Origin: Dongia_A sp039808885 | GTDB lineage: Bacteria; Pseudomonadota; Alphaproteobacteria; Dongiales; Dongiaceae | Reading direction: 5' to 3' | DNA: 64,000 nt | NCBI GenBank assembly: GCA_039808885.1 | Contig: JBDHTX010000012.1 | Span: 1 to 64,000 of the forward strand | Shown: one piece after another, positions 45,004 to 53,786 of the stretch | How the letters are laid out: each line of letters opens with the position of its first letter | Position numbering within the stretch: the first letter of the stretch is position 1 | Notes under the pieces: model-generated | Database searches by the model: none | The model's input: the letters and a program-made list of their open reading frames with translations, nothing else | Told to the model about the DNA's origin: nothing | Program-made: the position numbers and the translations under genes

Positions 45004-45426
45004 CTAGTCCTTGATTTCGGCCGCCGCTGCCGCGGCGACGATTCCGTCCTGGCTCGACGACGCCCCGGAGACGCCGAGCGAGCCGATGATCCTGCCCTGC
45101 CGCATCAGCAGGACGCCGCCCTCGAGCGGGAACAGCCCTTCGACCGCAAGCATGCGCAGGCCGAGCCCGCCGCCGGCAACCGCATCCTCGATCGCCTTGG
45201 TCGGGCGCTTGAAGTTGAGCGCCGTCTGCGCCTTGCCCTGGGCGATGGCGACGCTGCCATATTGCGCCTGCTCCATCCGGTGCAGCAGGACCAGGTGGCC
45301 GGTGCTGTCGAACACGGCGAAGACCATCGCCCAGCCATTGGCGGCGGCCTCCGCCTCGGCGCGCTCCGCCACCCGCTTGGCCTCGGCCAGGGTGATGGGC
45401 GCGCCGTATTCGACGGGTCCGGCCAT
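45004..45426 (-). CDS. GlcG/HbpS family (DUF336) heme-binding-like protein
   Basis: 140 aa. The GlcG/HbpS fold is recognised by ITLAEAKRVAERAEAEAAANGW, VFDSTGHLVLLHRMEQAQYGS and the Gly-rich ending GGVLLMRQGRIIGSLGVSGASSSQD. These small proteins bind haem or modify cobalamin or diol-dehydratase partners. It sits 9 bp from ilvH and 78 bp from ilvC, inside a branched-chain amino acid operon, with no known role there. Confidence 0.85.
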   Translation of the reverse strand: MAGPVEYGAPITLAEAKRVAERAEAEAAANGWAMVFAVFDSTGHLVLLHRMEQAQYGSVAIAQGKAQTALNFKRPTKAIEDAVAGGGLGLRMLAVEGLFPLEGGVLLMRQGRIIGSLGVSGASSSQDGIVAAAAAAEIKD

Positions 45427-45434
45427 GCCGCGCC

Positions 45435-45944
45435 TCAGACCGCTTCCGGGCCGCGCGAGATGGCGACGACGCCGGTGCGCGACACCTCGACCAGCCCCAG
45501 GGGCTGCATGAGATTGATGAAGGCGGTCAGCTTCTCGGTCGAGCCGGTCATCTCGAAGACAAAGGATTCGATGGTGGAATCCACCACCCGGGCGCGGAAG
45601 ATATCGGCGATGCGCAGGGATTCGACGCGCTTGTCGCCGGTTCCCTTCACCTTCACCAGGACCAGCTCGCGCTCCAGCGACGGCCCCTCGACGGTGAGGT
45701 CGGTGACGCGGTGCACCGGCACCAGGCGGCGCAGCTGGTTCTTGATCTGCTCGATCACCATCGGCGTGCCGCTGGTGACGATGGTGATGCGCGAGAAATG
45801 CCGCTGGGCATCGACCTCCGCCACCGTCAGGCTCTCGATGTTGTAGCCGCGCCCGGAGAACAGGCCGATGACGCGCGCGAGCACGCCGGCCTCGTTATCC
45901 ACCACCACCGAAATGGTGTGACGCTCGATCTGCTGTTGTGGCAC
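45435..45944 (-). CDS. ilvH: Acetolactate synthase small (regulatory) subunit
   Basis: 169 aa with an N-terminal ACT domain (ISVVVDNEAGVLARVIGLFSGRGYNIESLTV) and a C-terminal regulatory domain (GTGDKRVESLRIADIFRARVVD). It confers valine feedback on the large subunit. The start is GTG with AGGGAG 7 bases upstream. It lies 48 bp downstream of ilvI. Confidence 0.95.
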   Translation of the reverse strand: MPQQQIERHTISVVVDNEAGVLARVIGLFSGRGYNIESLTVAEVDAQRHFSRITIVTSGTPMVIEQIKNQLRRLVPVHRVTDLTVEGPSLERELVLVKVKGTGDKRVESLRIADIFRARVVDSTIESFVFEMTGSTEKLTAFINLMQPLGLVEVSRTGVVAISRGPEAV

Positions 45945-45992
45945 CCCTGAACTCCCTGATCTCCGATGCTCGCGCCCGCCGCAGCGGTCGCG

Positions 45993-47753
45993 CTACACCA
46001 GCACCATCCCCTCTTCCGACACCGAATCCGACCGCTGGTCCTCTGGGCCGAGCAGCATCTCGTTGTGCGCGGCGCCGGACGGGATCATCGGGAAGCAGTT
46101 CTCCTTCTCGTCCACCGCGACGTCGACGATGACCGGGCCCTGCGTCTCGATCATCGTCTTGATCGTGGCGTCCATGTCGCCCGGCTTGGTCACACGCAGG
46201 CCGGTCCAGCCGAAGGCGTCGGCCAGCTTCACGAAATCCGGCAGGGAATCGCTATAGCTCTCCGAATAGCGGCCGCCATGCAGCAGCTCCTGCCACTGGC
46301 GCACCATGCCCATCCAGCGGTTGTTCATGATGAACAGCTTCACCGGCAGGCGGTATTGCGTCGCCGTCGCCATCTCCTGGATGTTCATCAGGATCGAGGC
46401 CTCGCCGGCCACGTCGATGCACAGCGCCTCGGGATGCGCGATCTGCACGCCGATCGCCGCCGGCAGGCCGTAGCCCATGGTGCCGAGGCCGCCGGAGGTC
46501 ATCCAGTGCTGCGGCTTCTCGAACTTGATGAACTGGGCTGCCCACATCTGGTGCTGGCCCACCTCGGTGGTGATGTAGTAGTCGCGGCCCTTGATCGCCT
46601 CATAGAGGCGCTGCAGCGCGAATTGCGGCTTGATCACGTCGGCGGCGGGGCGATAGCGCAGGCATTCGCGCGCGCGCCACTTGTTGAGCTGGTCCCACCA
46701 GGCGGCCAGCGCCTTGCCGTTCGCCTTCACCTGGCGTGACTTCCAGATCCGCATCATGTCCTCGACCACGTGGCCGACATCGCCGACGATGGCGAGGTCG
46801 ACATGCACGTTCTTGTTGATCGAGCTGGGGTCGATGTCGACGTGGATCTTCTTCGCATGCGGCGCGAAGGCGTTCAGGCGGCCGGTCACGCGGTCGTCGA
46901 AACGCGCCCCGATGTTGATCATCAGGTCGCAATCGTGCATCGCGTGGTTGGCTTCGTACATGCCATGCATGCCGACCATGCCGAGCGACAGCGGATCGGA
47001 GCCCGGGAAGGCGCCCAGGCCCATCAGCGTCTGGGTGCAGGGGAAGCCGGTCAGGCGCACGAACTCGGTCAGCAGCTGGGACGCCGCGACGCCGGAATTC
47101 ACCACGCCGCCGCCGATATAGAACAGCGGCCGCTCCGCCTTCGCCATCAGGTCCACCGCGCGCTCGATGGCGGCGCGGTCGGGCTTCACCTGCGGATTGT
47201 AGGAGCGGTGCCGCTGGTTGGCATGGTTGACGTATTCGTGCTTGGCCTGCTGCACGTCCTTGGGCAGGTCGATCACCACCGGGCCGGGGCGGCCGGTGCG
47301 CGCAACGTGGAACGCCTCGTGGATCACCCGCGAGAGATCGCCCACCGACTTGACCAGGTAGTTGTGCTTGGTCACCGGGCGGGTGATGCCGGTGGTGTCC
47401 GCCTCCTGGAAGGCGTCGTTGCCGATCAGATGCGTCGGCACCTGGCCGGTCAGGCAGACGATCGGCACGGAATCCATAAGCGCGTCGGTCAGGCCGGTCA
47501 CCGCGTTGGTGGCGCCCGGGCCGGACGTCACCAGCACCACGCCCACCTTGCCGGTAGACCGCGCATAGCCTTCGGCGGCATGCACCGCCGCCTGCTCGTG
47601 GCGGACCAGGATGTGGCGGATCTGGTTCTGCTTGAAAAGGGCATCATAGAGCGGGAGGACGGCCCCGCCAGGATAGCCGAAAATCACTTCGACTCCCTGA
47701 TCGATCAAGGCCTTAACGACGATTTCAGCACCCGGTATCGGTTCGATCGCCAT
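45993..47753 (-). CDS. ilvI: Acetolactate synthase large (catalytic) subunit
   Basis: 586 aa, a ThDP-dependent enzyme joining two pyruvates. The catalytic Glu53 is in RHEQAAVHAAEGYAR. The FAD-binding middle (GARFDDRVTGRLNAFA) and the ThDP/Mg motif (DVAGEASILMNIQEM, with Glu where many enzymes have Asp) are present. GAGGGG about 8 bases upstream supports the ATG at 47753. It is the first gene of ilvI-ilvH-glcG-ilvC. Confidence 0.96.
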   Translation of the reverse strand: MAIEPIPGAEIVVKALIDQGVEVIFGYPGGAVLPLYDALFKQNQIRHILVRHEQAAVHAAEGYARSTGKVGVVLVTSGPGATNAVTGLTDALMDSVPIVCLTGQVPTHLIGNDAFQEADTTGITRPVTKHNYLVKSVGDLSRVIHEAFHVARTGRPGPVVIDLPKDVQQAKHEYVNHANQRHRSYNPQVKPDRAAIERAVDLMAKAERPLFYIGGGVVNSGVAASQLLTEFVRLTGFPCTQTLMGLGAFPGSDPLSLGMVGMHGMYEANHAMHDCDLMINIGARFDDRVTGRLNAFAPHAKKIHVDIDPSSINKNVHVDLAIVGDVGHVVEDMMRIWKSRQVKANGKALAAWWDQLNKWRARECLRYRPAADVIKPQFALQRLYEAIKGRDYYITTEVGQHQMWAAQFIKFEKPQHWMTSGGLGTMGYGLPAAIGVQIAHPEALCIDVAGEASILMNIQEMATATQYRLPVKLFIMNNRWMGMVRQWQELLHGGRYSESYSDSLPDFVKLADAFGWTGLRVTKPGDMDATIKTMIETQGPVIVDVAVDEKENCFPMIPSGAAHNEMLLGPEDQRSDSVSEEGMVLV

Positions 47754-47846
47754 CGGATCCACCCCTCGTCCCGCCCGACAAACACAGCAAAATAGCCTGT
47801 CTCGCAAGGGATTTCGCCCCTGCGGCGGCTGGACCCTAAGGTCTGG

Positions 47847-48812
47847 TCATGCCTCGGTCAACAGGAAATCGCGAATTTTCTGGCTGATTCCTGCATAGGA
47901 ACTTTCCGAAAATTGCATGTCTTCGGTGTCCGGAGTTATAAAATTCCCATCTGCCATCTGGTTGCGAAACCAGGTCCCCTGCCGCTTGGCATAGTTCCGG
48001 GTCGCTTGCTGCGCCGCGGCAGCGGCCTCGGGAAGCCGCTCGGAATGGCCGACGCAGCGCGCCAGCTCGGCGAAGCCCAGCGCCTTCGCCCCGCCGGCCT
48101 GGCGCCGTTCGGGCGGATAGAGTGCCAAGGCCCGCGCCACCTCGTCCAGCGCGCCTTGCGCCAGCATGGCATCGAAACGCGCATCGCAGCGGCGATAGAG
48201 CGCCGCGCGCTCCGGCAAGACGATGAAGACAAGGAACCGCAGGCCCTCCACCGGCGTCGGCGGCAGCTTCTGCCATTCGGACAAGGGCCGTCCGGTCGCC
48301 CGCCATACCTCCCAGGCCCGCGCGACGCGCTGCGGATCATTGGGATGCAGCCGGCGGGCGATCTCCGGATCATGGCGCGCCAGGCGGGCGTGCAGGGCGG
48401 CGGCGCCGATTTCGGCCAGCAGGGCCCGTGTTTCCTGGCGCACCTCCGGCGGAATCTCCGGGATCGGCGAAAAGCCCTGCATCAGGCCGCGCAGATAGAG
48501 CCCGGTGCCGCCGCAGAGGATCGGCAGCTTGTCCGCCTGATGCGCGGCATCGATCTCCGCCCGCGCCAGCAACGCCCAGCGATCGGCCGTGCAGGCATCG
48601 TCCAGCGCCAGGAAGCCATAGAGGCGATGCGGCACAGCCGCCATCTCCGCCGCCCCGGGTTGCGCGGTCAGGACCGGCAGGTCGCGATAGACCTGCATGG
48701 AATCGGCGTTGATCACGACGCCCTCGAAATCATGCGCCAGGCGCGCGGCCAGCGCCGATTTGCCGCTGGCCGTGGGTCCGGCAACGACCACCACGGGCAG
48801 GCGTCGTGCCAT
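47847..48812 (-). CDS. miaA: tRNA dimethylallyltransferase MiaA
   Basis: 321 aa. It prenylates A37 of tRNAs reading UNN codons. The P-loop is GPTASGKS (12-19), then NADSMQVYRDLPVLTAQP, LCGGTGLYLRGLMQGFSPIP and NDPQRVARAWEV. The ATG at 48812 is chosen because it gives the normal N-terminus. A longer in-frame extension would overlap serB on the other strand. It lies 93 bp upstream of, and on the same strand as, ilvI. Confidence 0.93.
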   Translation of the reverse strand: MARRLPVVVVAGPTASGKSALAARLAHDFEGVVINADSMQVYRDLPVLTAQPGAAEMAAVPHRLYGFLALDDACTADRWALLARAEIDAAHQADKLPILCGGTGLYLRGLMQGFSPIPEIPPEVRQETRALLAEIGAAALHARLARHDPEIARRLHPNDPQRVARAWEVWRATGRPLSEWQKLPPTPVEGLRFLVFIVLPERAALYRRCDARFDAMLAQGALDEVARALALYPPERRQAGGAKALGFAELARCVGHSERLPEAAAAAQQATRNYAKRQGTWFRNQMADGNFITPDTEDMQFSESSYAGISQKIRDFLLTEA

Positions 48813-48861
48813 CTCCGGGCGCTTGTGCGCCTGCGCGCTCTCGCCTATACCCGCCCTCGCC

Positions 48862-49758
48862 ATGGATTTCGTGCTCTCGCTCATCTCAGCTCCCGCGGCC
48901 GCGGAGCTTACACCGGCCCTGCTCGAAAGGGTCAATCACGGCCTCGACGCCGCCGGCGCCCGGGCGGGCGGGATCGTCTGGCTCGATCCCGCATGCGCCG
49001 CGGAATATCCCTTCGCCGGCGACGATGCGGCCGTGCTGGAGGAGATCCGCCGGCGCCTGACCGACCTCCCCGTCGACGTCAATGTGCTGCCTGCCGCGCA
49101 TCGCCGGAAGCAGCTGCTGGTCTCCGACATGGACGCGACGGCGATCATCGGCGAGACGCTGGACGAACTCTCCACCTACACGCCGCACAAGGCGGAGATC
49201 GACAACCTGACCCGCCAGTCGGTCAACGGGCTGATGAGCTTCGCCGACACGCTGGTGGCGCGCGTCGCCCTGATGCGGGGCTTGGGCGAGGATGCCTTCG
49301 CCCGCACGTGGGACACGATCGAACCGACGCCGGGCATGAAGACCGCCATTGCCACCATGCGCGCCAACGGCGCCTATACGGCGCTGGTCTCCGGCGGCTT
49401 CACCTATTTCACCGCCCGGGTGCGCGACGCGCTCGGCTTCGACTGCGACGTGGCCAACGATCTCGAGTTCGAGGGCGGCAAGCTCACCGGCCGCATCCCG
49501 CCGCCGTTGATCGACCCGCAGGCCAAGGTCGACGCGCTGCGCCGCCTGGCCAAGGAGCGCGGCATCGCCGCCCAGGCGACGCTGGCCATCGGCGACGGCT
49601 CCAACGACATCCCGATGCTGCAGGACGCCGGCCTCGGCATCGCCTTCCAGGGCAAGCCCAAGGTCAAGCAGGCGGTCCCGATCTGGCTGGATCATGCCGG
49701 CCCGACGGGCCTGCTTTATCTGCAGGGCTATCGCCGCGGCGAATTCGTCGAAGGCTGA
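48862..49758 (+). CDS. serB: Phosphoserine phosphatase
   Basis: 298 aa. It is a HAD-superfamily enzyme, the last step of serine synthesis. Motif I is LVSDMDATAI (D89 and D91 nucleophile pair), motif II SGGFTYF, and the late motif AIGDGSNDIPML. An ~80-aa N-terminal domain is the usual regulatory extension. It is divergent from miaA with 49 bp between starts. Confidence 0.94.
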   Translation: MDFVLSLISAPAAAELTPALLERVNHGLDAAGARAGGIVWLDPACAAEYPFAGDDAAVLEEIRRRLTDLPVDVNVLPAAHRRKQLLVSDMDATAIIGETLDELSTYTPHKAEIDNLTRQSVNGLMSFADTLVARVALMRGLGEDAFARTWDTIEPTPGMKTAIATMRANGAYTALVSGGFTYFTARVRDALGFDCDVANDLEFEGGKLTGRIPPPLIDPQAKVDALRRLAKERGIAAQATLAIGDGSNDIPMLQDAGLGIAFQGKPKVKQAVPIWLDHAGPTGLLYLQGYRRGEFVEG

Positions 49759-49766
49759 AACGTGAA

Positions 49767-49786
49767 GGGCCGGCATCTGCCGGCCC
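49767..49786. terminator. Hairpin terminator between serB and the Do-type protease gene
   Basis: GGGCCGGC-ATCT-GCCGGCCC, a perfect 8-bp stem, followed on the plus strand by CTCTTCCTT. It lies 8 bp after the serB stop and 27 bp before the end of the convergent protease gene, so it may serve both. Confidence 0.8.
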
Positions 49787-49813
49787 CTCTTCCTTGCGCT
49801 TCGCTCGTAGCGT

Positions 49814-51322
49814 CTACTTGCCGATCTTCGGCGCGATCCACTGGAAGTCGCCGCCGCGGTTGACCAGCAGCGTGACCACCCGGTAGCCATTGTCCTGCGC
49901 CGCCTTGACCCGCTGCGCCACGTCGTCGGGCGAATTGACCGGCTTCTGATCGACCTCGACGATGACGTCGCCGACGCGCAGATCGTTCTCCGCGCCCGGG
50001 CCCTGGGCATCGACCTCGGTCACCACCACGCCGGTGGCGTCGTCGGGAATCTCGAACTTCTGCTTCAACTCGTCGGTGATCGCCGACAGCTTCACGCCGA
50101 GGACGTCGACGGTGGTGGCCTTGTTCTGCGGCGGCAGCGCGCTTTCCAGCGTCTTCTGCTCGGCTTCCTCGGTGAGCTCGCCCACCGTCACCTTCAGCGT
50201 CACCTGCTCGCCCTTGCGCCAGATCACCACGTCGGCCTGCTTGCCGGTCGGCGTCTCCGCGACGACGCGCGGCAGGCCGCGCATCTGGGTGATCTCCTTG
50301 CCGTCGAATTTCAGCACCACGTCGCCCTGCTTGATGCCGGCCTTGTCGGCGGGGCCGTCCTTGGTGACGCTGGCGACCAGCGCGCCCGTCGGGTCCTTCA
50401 GCCGCAGCCCTTCGGCCAGCTCCGGGCTGACTGTCTGGATGCGCACGCCGAGCCAGCCGCGCTTGGGTTTGCCGAACTGGCGGATCTGGTCGAAGATCGG
50501 CTTGGCCAGGTTGGACGGGATCGCGAAGCCGATGCCGACCGAGCCGCCCGAAGGCGAGAAGATCGCCGTGTTGATGCCGACCACCTCGCCATCCATGTTG
50601 AACATCGGGCCGCCGGAATTGCCCCGGTTGATCGAGGCGTCGGTCTGCATGTAGTCGTCGTAGGGGCCGGAGTTGATGTCGCGCTGGCGCGCCGAGAGGA
50701 TGCCGGCGGTGACCGTGCCGCCGAGGCCGAACGGATTGCCGATCGCCATCACCCAGTCGCCGACCCGGAGCGCGTCGCTGTCGCCCCACTTCACGAAGGG
50801 CAGCGGCTTGCCGGCATCGACCTTGAGCAGCGCCAAATCGGTCTTCTCGTCGCGGCCGACGATGGTCGCCTTCAGCTCCTCGTTGTCATGGGTCAACACC
50901 ATGATCTCGTCGGCGTTCTCGATGACGTGGTTGTTGGTGACGATGTAGCCGGCCGGATCGATGATGAAGCCGGAGCCGAGCGAGGTGCCGCCCCGCGGCC
51001 CGGGTTCCGGCTCGCCGTCGCGACGGTCGAGGAAGTCGCGGAACATCTCGTCCAGGTCCTGCATCTGCTGGTCCTGCGGCACCTTCTGGGTGCTGGAGAC
51101 GTTGACCACGGCCGGCAGCACCTGCTCGGCCAGGTCGGCGAAGCTCTCCGGCGCCGAGCGCGCGAAGGCCTGACCGGCCCAAGCCAGAGACAGGATCGCC
51201 AGGGCCAGGATCGCCAGCGCCATGACGGCCGCCAGCCGGGCCAGGACCACGAAATCGACGGACGGCGAATGTACGGCGACGGCCGCACGCGCCCGCCGCA
51301 ACCTGGAATGCCTTACGCTCAA
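49814..51322 (-). CDS. Do-like periplasmic serine protease (DegP/DegQ family)
   Basis: 502 aa. Signal/anchor segment at about 25-50. The trypsin-like domain has the triad H132 (TNNHVIEN), D162 (TDLALLKV) and S236 (RGNSGGPM). Two PDZ domains follow (about 275-380 and 410-500). It handles misfolded envelope proteins. The start is TTG with GGAGG 5 bases upstream. It follows hflKC on the same strand, 111 bp downstream, so envelope proteolysis genes cluster here. Confidence 0.93.
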   Translation of the reverse strand: MSVRHSRLRRARAAVAVHSPSVDFVVLARLAAVMALAILALAILSLAWAGQAFARSAPESFADLAEQVLPAVVNVSSTQKVPQDQQMQDLDEMFRDFLDRRDGEPEPGPRGGTSLGSGFIIDPAGYIVTNNHVIENADEIMVLTHDNEELKATIVGRDEKTDLALLKVDAGKPLPFVKWGDSDALRVGDWVMAIGNPFGLGGTVTAGILSARQRDINSGPYDDYMQTDASINRGNSGGPMFNMDGEVVGINTAIFSPSGGSVGIGFAIPSNLAKPIFDQIRQFGKPKRGWLGVRIQTVSPELAEGLRLKDPTGALVASVTKDGPADKAGIKQGDVVLKFDGKEITQMRGLPRVVAETPTGKQADVVIWRKGEQVTLKVTVGELTEEAEQKTLESALPPQNKATTVDVLGVKLSAITDELKQKFEIPDDATGVVVTEVDAQGPGAENDLRVGDVIVEVDQKPVNSPDDVAQRVKAAQDNGYRVVTLLVNRGGDFQWIAPKIGK

Positions 51323-51433
51323 CGTTACCTCCGCGAATACCCTAGGCCGGGGACCGCCCGATGGTGGCGCCCGATTGTGTCAACATCATAGACCCTGTCC
51401 GGCGGCGCCGGATCACAAAGCCGTCAAGCCCGC

Positions 51434-52321
51434 CTATTGCTGCGGCTGCGCCGCGGCCCCGTCACTGTTCTCGAAAAAGCGGAAGAAATCGCCCTTCGGC
51501 TCGCCGACAAAGGTGGTCGTGTTGCCGCCCAGCCCGTTCTGCATCGCCTGGAGCGACCGATAGAGGTCGAAGAAGGCCGGGTCGACGCCGAAGGCGTCAT
51601 TGTAGATCTTGGTCGCCTCGGCGTCGCCCTGGCCGCGCAGGATCTCCGCCTGCTTGCGCGCCTCGGCCAGCACCACGACCGCCTGCTTGTCGGCCTCGGC
51701 GCGCTTCTCGCGCGCCTCGCGCTGACCCTGGGCGCGGAAACTCGCGGCCTCCTGTGCCCGCTGCGTGCGCATCCGGTTGTAGATGGCTTCGCTGTTCTCC
51801 GCCGGCAGGTCGACGCGCTTGAATCGCACGTCGAGCACCTCGATGCCGAACTGCTTGGCCTGCGGCGCCAGCCGCTTGGTCACGTCGGTCATCAGGGCCG
51901 CGCGGCGCTCGGTCAGCACGTCCTGCATCGGCACCGAGCCGAATTCGTCGCGCAGCACCTGGTTGAGCACGGCAATGACGCGCTGCTCGGCGCCCAGTTC
52001 GGTGCGCGCCACGCGATAGAAGATCTCCGGCAGGGAGATGCGGTAGCGCACATAGGCGGAAATCACGATCCGCTTCTGGTCCTCCGTCGTCACGGTGAAG
52101 GACGGCGCGTCGATGTTGATGATCCGCCGGTCGATGTAGAACACGTTGTCGATGAAGGGAATGCGCCAGTGCAGGCCCGGGCTGTTCTCCACCGTATCGA
52201 TCAGCTTGCCGAAGCGCACGACGACCGCATTCTGCGACTGCTGCACGAAGAAGGTCGCGGCATAGAGCAGGATCAGCGCGAAGATGGCGACAATGATGCC
52301 GCTGCCGAGGATGCGGTTCAT
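51434..52321 (-). CDS. hflC: HflC protein, modulator of FtsH protease
   Basis: 295 aa. Membrane helix at about 9-27, then an SPFH/band-7 domain (NAVVVRFGKLIDTVENSPGLHWRIPFIDNV) and a helical region with AQEAASFRAQGQREAREKRA. It forms the HflKC cage around FtsH. The ATG overlaps the hflK stop by one base (TGATG). Confidence 0.94.
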   Translation of the reverse strand: MNRILGSGIIVAIFALILLYAATFFVQQSQNAVVVRFGKLIDTVENSPGLHWRIPFIDNVFYIDRRIINIDAPSFTVTTEDQKRIVISAYVRYRISLPEIFYRVARTELGAEQRVIAVLNQVLRDEFGSVPMQDVLTERRAALMTDVTKRLAPQAKQFGIEVLDVRFKRVDLPAENSEAIYNRMRTQRAQEAASFRAQGQREAREKRAEADKQAVVVLAEARKQAEILRGQGDAEATKIYNDAFGVDPAFFDLYRSLQAMQNGLGGNTTTFVGEPKGDFFRFFENSDGAAAQPQQ

Positions 52322-53526
52322 CAGTTGCCTCCCGCGTTGGTGCCGGTCGTCCCCGTGACGCTACTCGCGGCCCCCGGATCGGAGGGCGCGGGCTGCGCCG
52401 CGGATGCGGCGCCCTGCTGCTTCAGCAGCTGGTCGAGCGGCAGATAGGGCACCGCGCCGCCGGGGCCGGTATCGACCAGGACCTTGTTCATCTTGCCGAG
52501 GATGCCCTCGAGCGTCTCGAGGTAGAGCCGGCGCGAGGTGATCTTCGGGCTGTTCTTGTATTGCTGATAGACCGCCAGGAAGCGCTGCGCGTCGCCCTGC
52601 GCCAGGGCGATCTTCTCGGCCTGGTAGGCTTCCGCCTGCTTGACGAACTGCGTCGCCTGGCCCTGCGCCTCCTGCGTCACCTGATTGTAGTAGGCCTGGG
52701 CCTGGTTGACCGTGCTTTCGCGGTCGGCCTTGGCCTTCTGCACGTCGATGAAGGCCTCGATCGCCTCCTGCGGCGCGTCGACGCGCTGCAGCGACATGCT
52801 GTCGATGCGAATGCCCGAATTGTAGCTGTCCAGGATTTTCTGGGCGAGCACCATGGCCCGGTCGCCGATGGTCTGGCGGCCCTGGGTATAGACGTATTCG
52901 AAATTGTTCTGGCCGATGACCTCGCGGATCGCGGCTTCCACCGCGTTCTTCACCGTGTCGTTCTTCGGCGCGTCGGGCGACTGGCTCTCGTTCGGGTCGC
53001 GGATCTCGAACAGGTATTTCTGCACGTCCTCGATGTGCCACTGCACCACGGCCTGGACCTGGACGATGTTCTCGTCCCCGGTCAGCATCAGGCTTTCCTC
53101 GTCGATGCTGTTGGAGGCGCCGCTGCTGCTGCCGCGGAAGCCGATCTCCACCGCGTTGCGCACGGCGACGTTGGGTGTCAGCACGTCGCCGATCGGCGCC
53201 GGCCAGTTCCAGTGCAAGCCGTTCTCCGTCGTCTCGCCGGTGAACTTGCCGAAGACCAGCGGCACGCCCTGCTCGGACGGCTGCACCTGATAGAGCCCGC
53301 TCGCCAGCCACAGCACCGCCGCCACGCCCACCAGGATGGCGCCGACCCGGCCGGAACCCATGCCGCCGGGCAGCAGATTCTTCATGCGGTCCTGGCCGCG
53401 GCGCAGCATTTCCTCGAAATCGGGGGGCTGTCCGCCGGGACCGCGCGACCAGGGGCTTTGCCCGCCGCCCTGTCCGCCGCCGCCACCGCCGCCGCCCCAC
53501 GGGCCGCCCTGATTGTTCCAAGCCAT
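52321..53526 (-). CDS. hflK: HflK protein, modulator of FtsH protease
   Basis: 401 aa. A Gly-rich cytoplasmic N-terminus (MAWNNQGGPWGGGGGGGGQG) precedes one membrane helix (about 62-80) and an SPFH domain (VQPSEQGVPLVFGKFTGETTENGLHWNWPAP). A low-complexity tail ends it. It pairs with HflC. The longer in-frame reading upstream crosses the control region and is rejected. Confidence 0.94.
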   Translation of the reverse strand: MAWNNQGGPWGGGGGGGGQGGGQSPWSRGPGGQPPDFEEMLRRGQDRMKNLLPGGMGSGRVGAILVGVAAVLWLASGLYQVQPSEQGVPLVFGKFTGETTENGLHWNWPAPIGDVLTPNVAVRNAVEIGFRGSSSGASNSIDEESLMLTGDENIVQVQAVVQWHIEDVQKYLFEIRDPNESQSPDAPKNDTVKNAVEAAIREVIGQNNFEYVYTQGRQTIGDRAMVLAQKILDSYNSGIRIDSMSLQRVDAPQEAIEAFIDVQKAKADRESTVNQAQAYYNQVTQEAQGQATQFVKQAEAYQAEKIALAQGDAQRFLAVYQQYKNSPKITSRRLYLETLEGILGKMNKVLVDTGPGGAVPYLPLDQLLKQQGAASAAQPAPSDPGAASSVTGTTGTNAGGN

Positions 53527-53629
53527 GAATACCCCAGCCGATCCCTGTTCAAACACGCATTTCCCGGAGCAATTCCGGACGCTTAGGCCATCCTGGCCGG
53601 CTCCTCCGCCCCATGGTTCAATCCATGAA

Positions 53630-53657
53630 TTGCAAAGGGTGCCCGAGTACTTATATG
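53630..53657 (+). promoter_or_regulatory. Candidate promoter for mrp
   Basis: -35 TTGCAA (53630-53635), 16-bp spacer, -10 TATATG (53652-53657), in the 260-bp gap between divergent hflK and mrp. The predicted leader is about 120 bases. Confidence 0.35.
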
Positions 53658-53667
53658 ACCCTGGGGC

Positions 53668-53696
53668 CTTATAAGACAGGGTGCGCGGACCGGCAA
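53668..53696 (-). promoter_or_regulatory. Candidate promoter for hflK-hflC
   Basis: On the minus strand, -35 TTGCCG (53696-53691), 17-bp spacer, -10 TATAAG (53673-53668; 5 of 6 matches). It overlaps the mrp leader region on the other strand. Confidence 0.4.
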
Positions 53697-53786
53697 CGCA
53701 AACCGCCCGCCCGCCCCATCCGTCCCCGGCAGGATTTCCGCCAAGCAGCCCGTTCCATATCGTCTTCCATCCCAGGTGTTTCAAGC

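Noticed and set aside
47754..47846. Attenuator or leader peptide ahead of ilvI
   Set aside because: The 93-bp gap has no short ORF rich in Val, Leu or Ile codons and no terminator-antiterminator pair.
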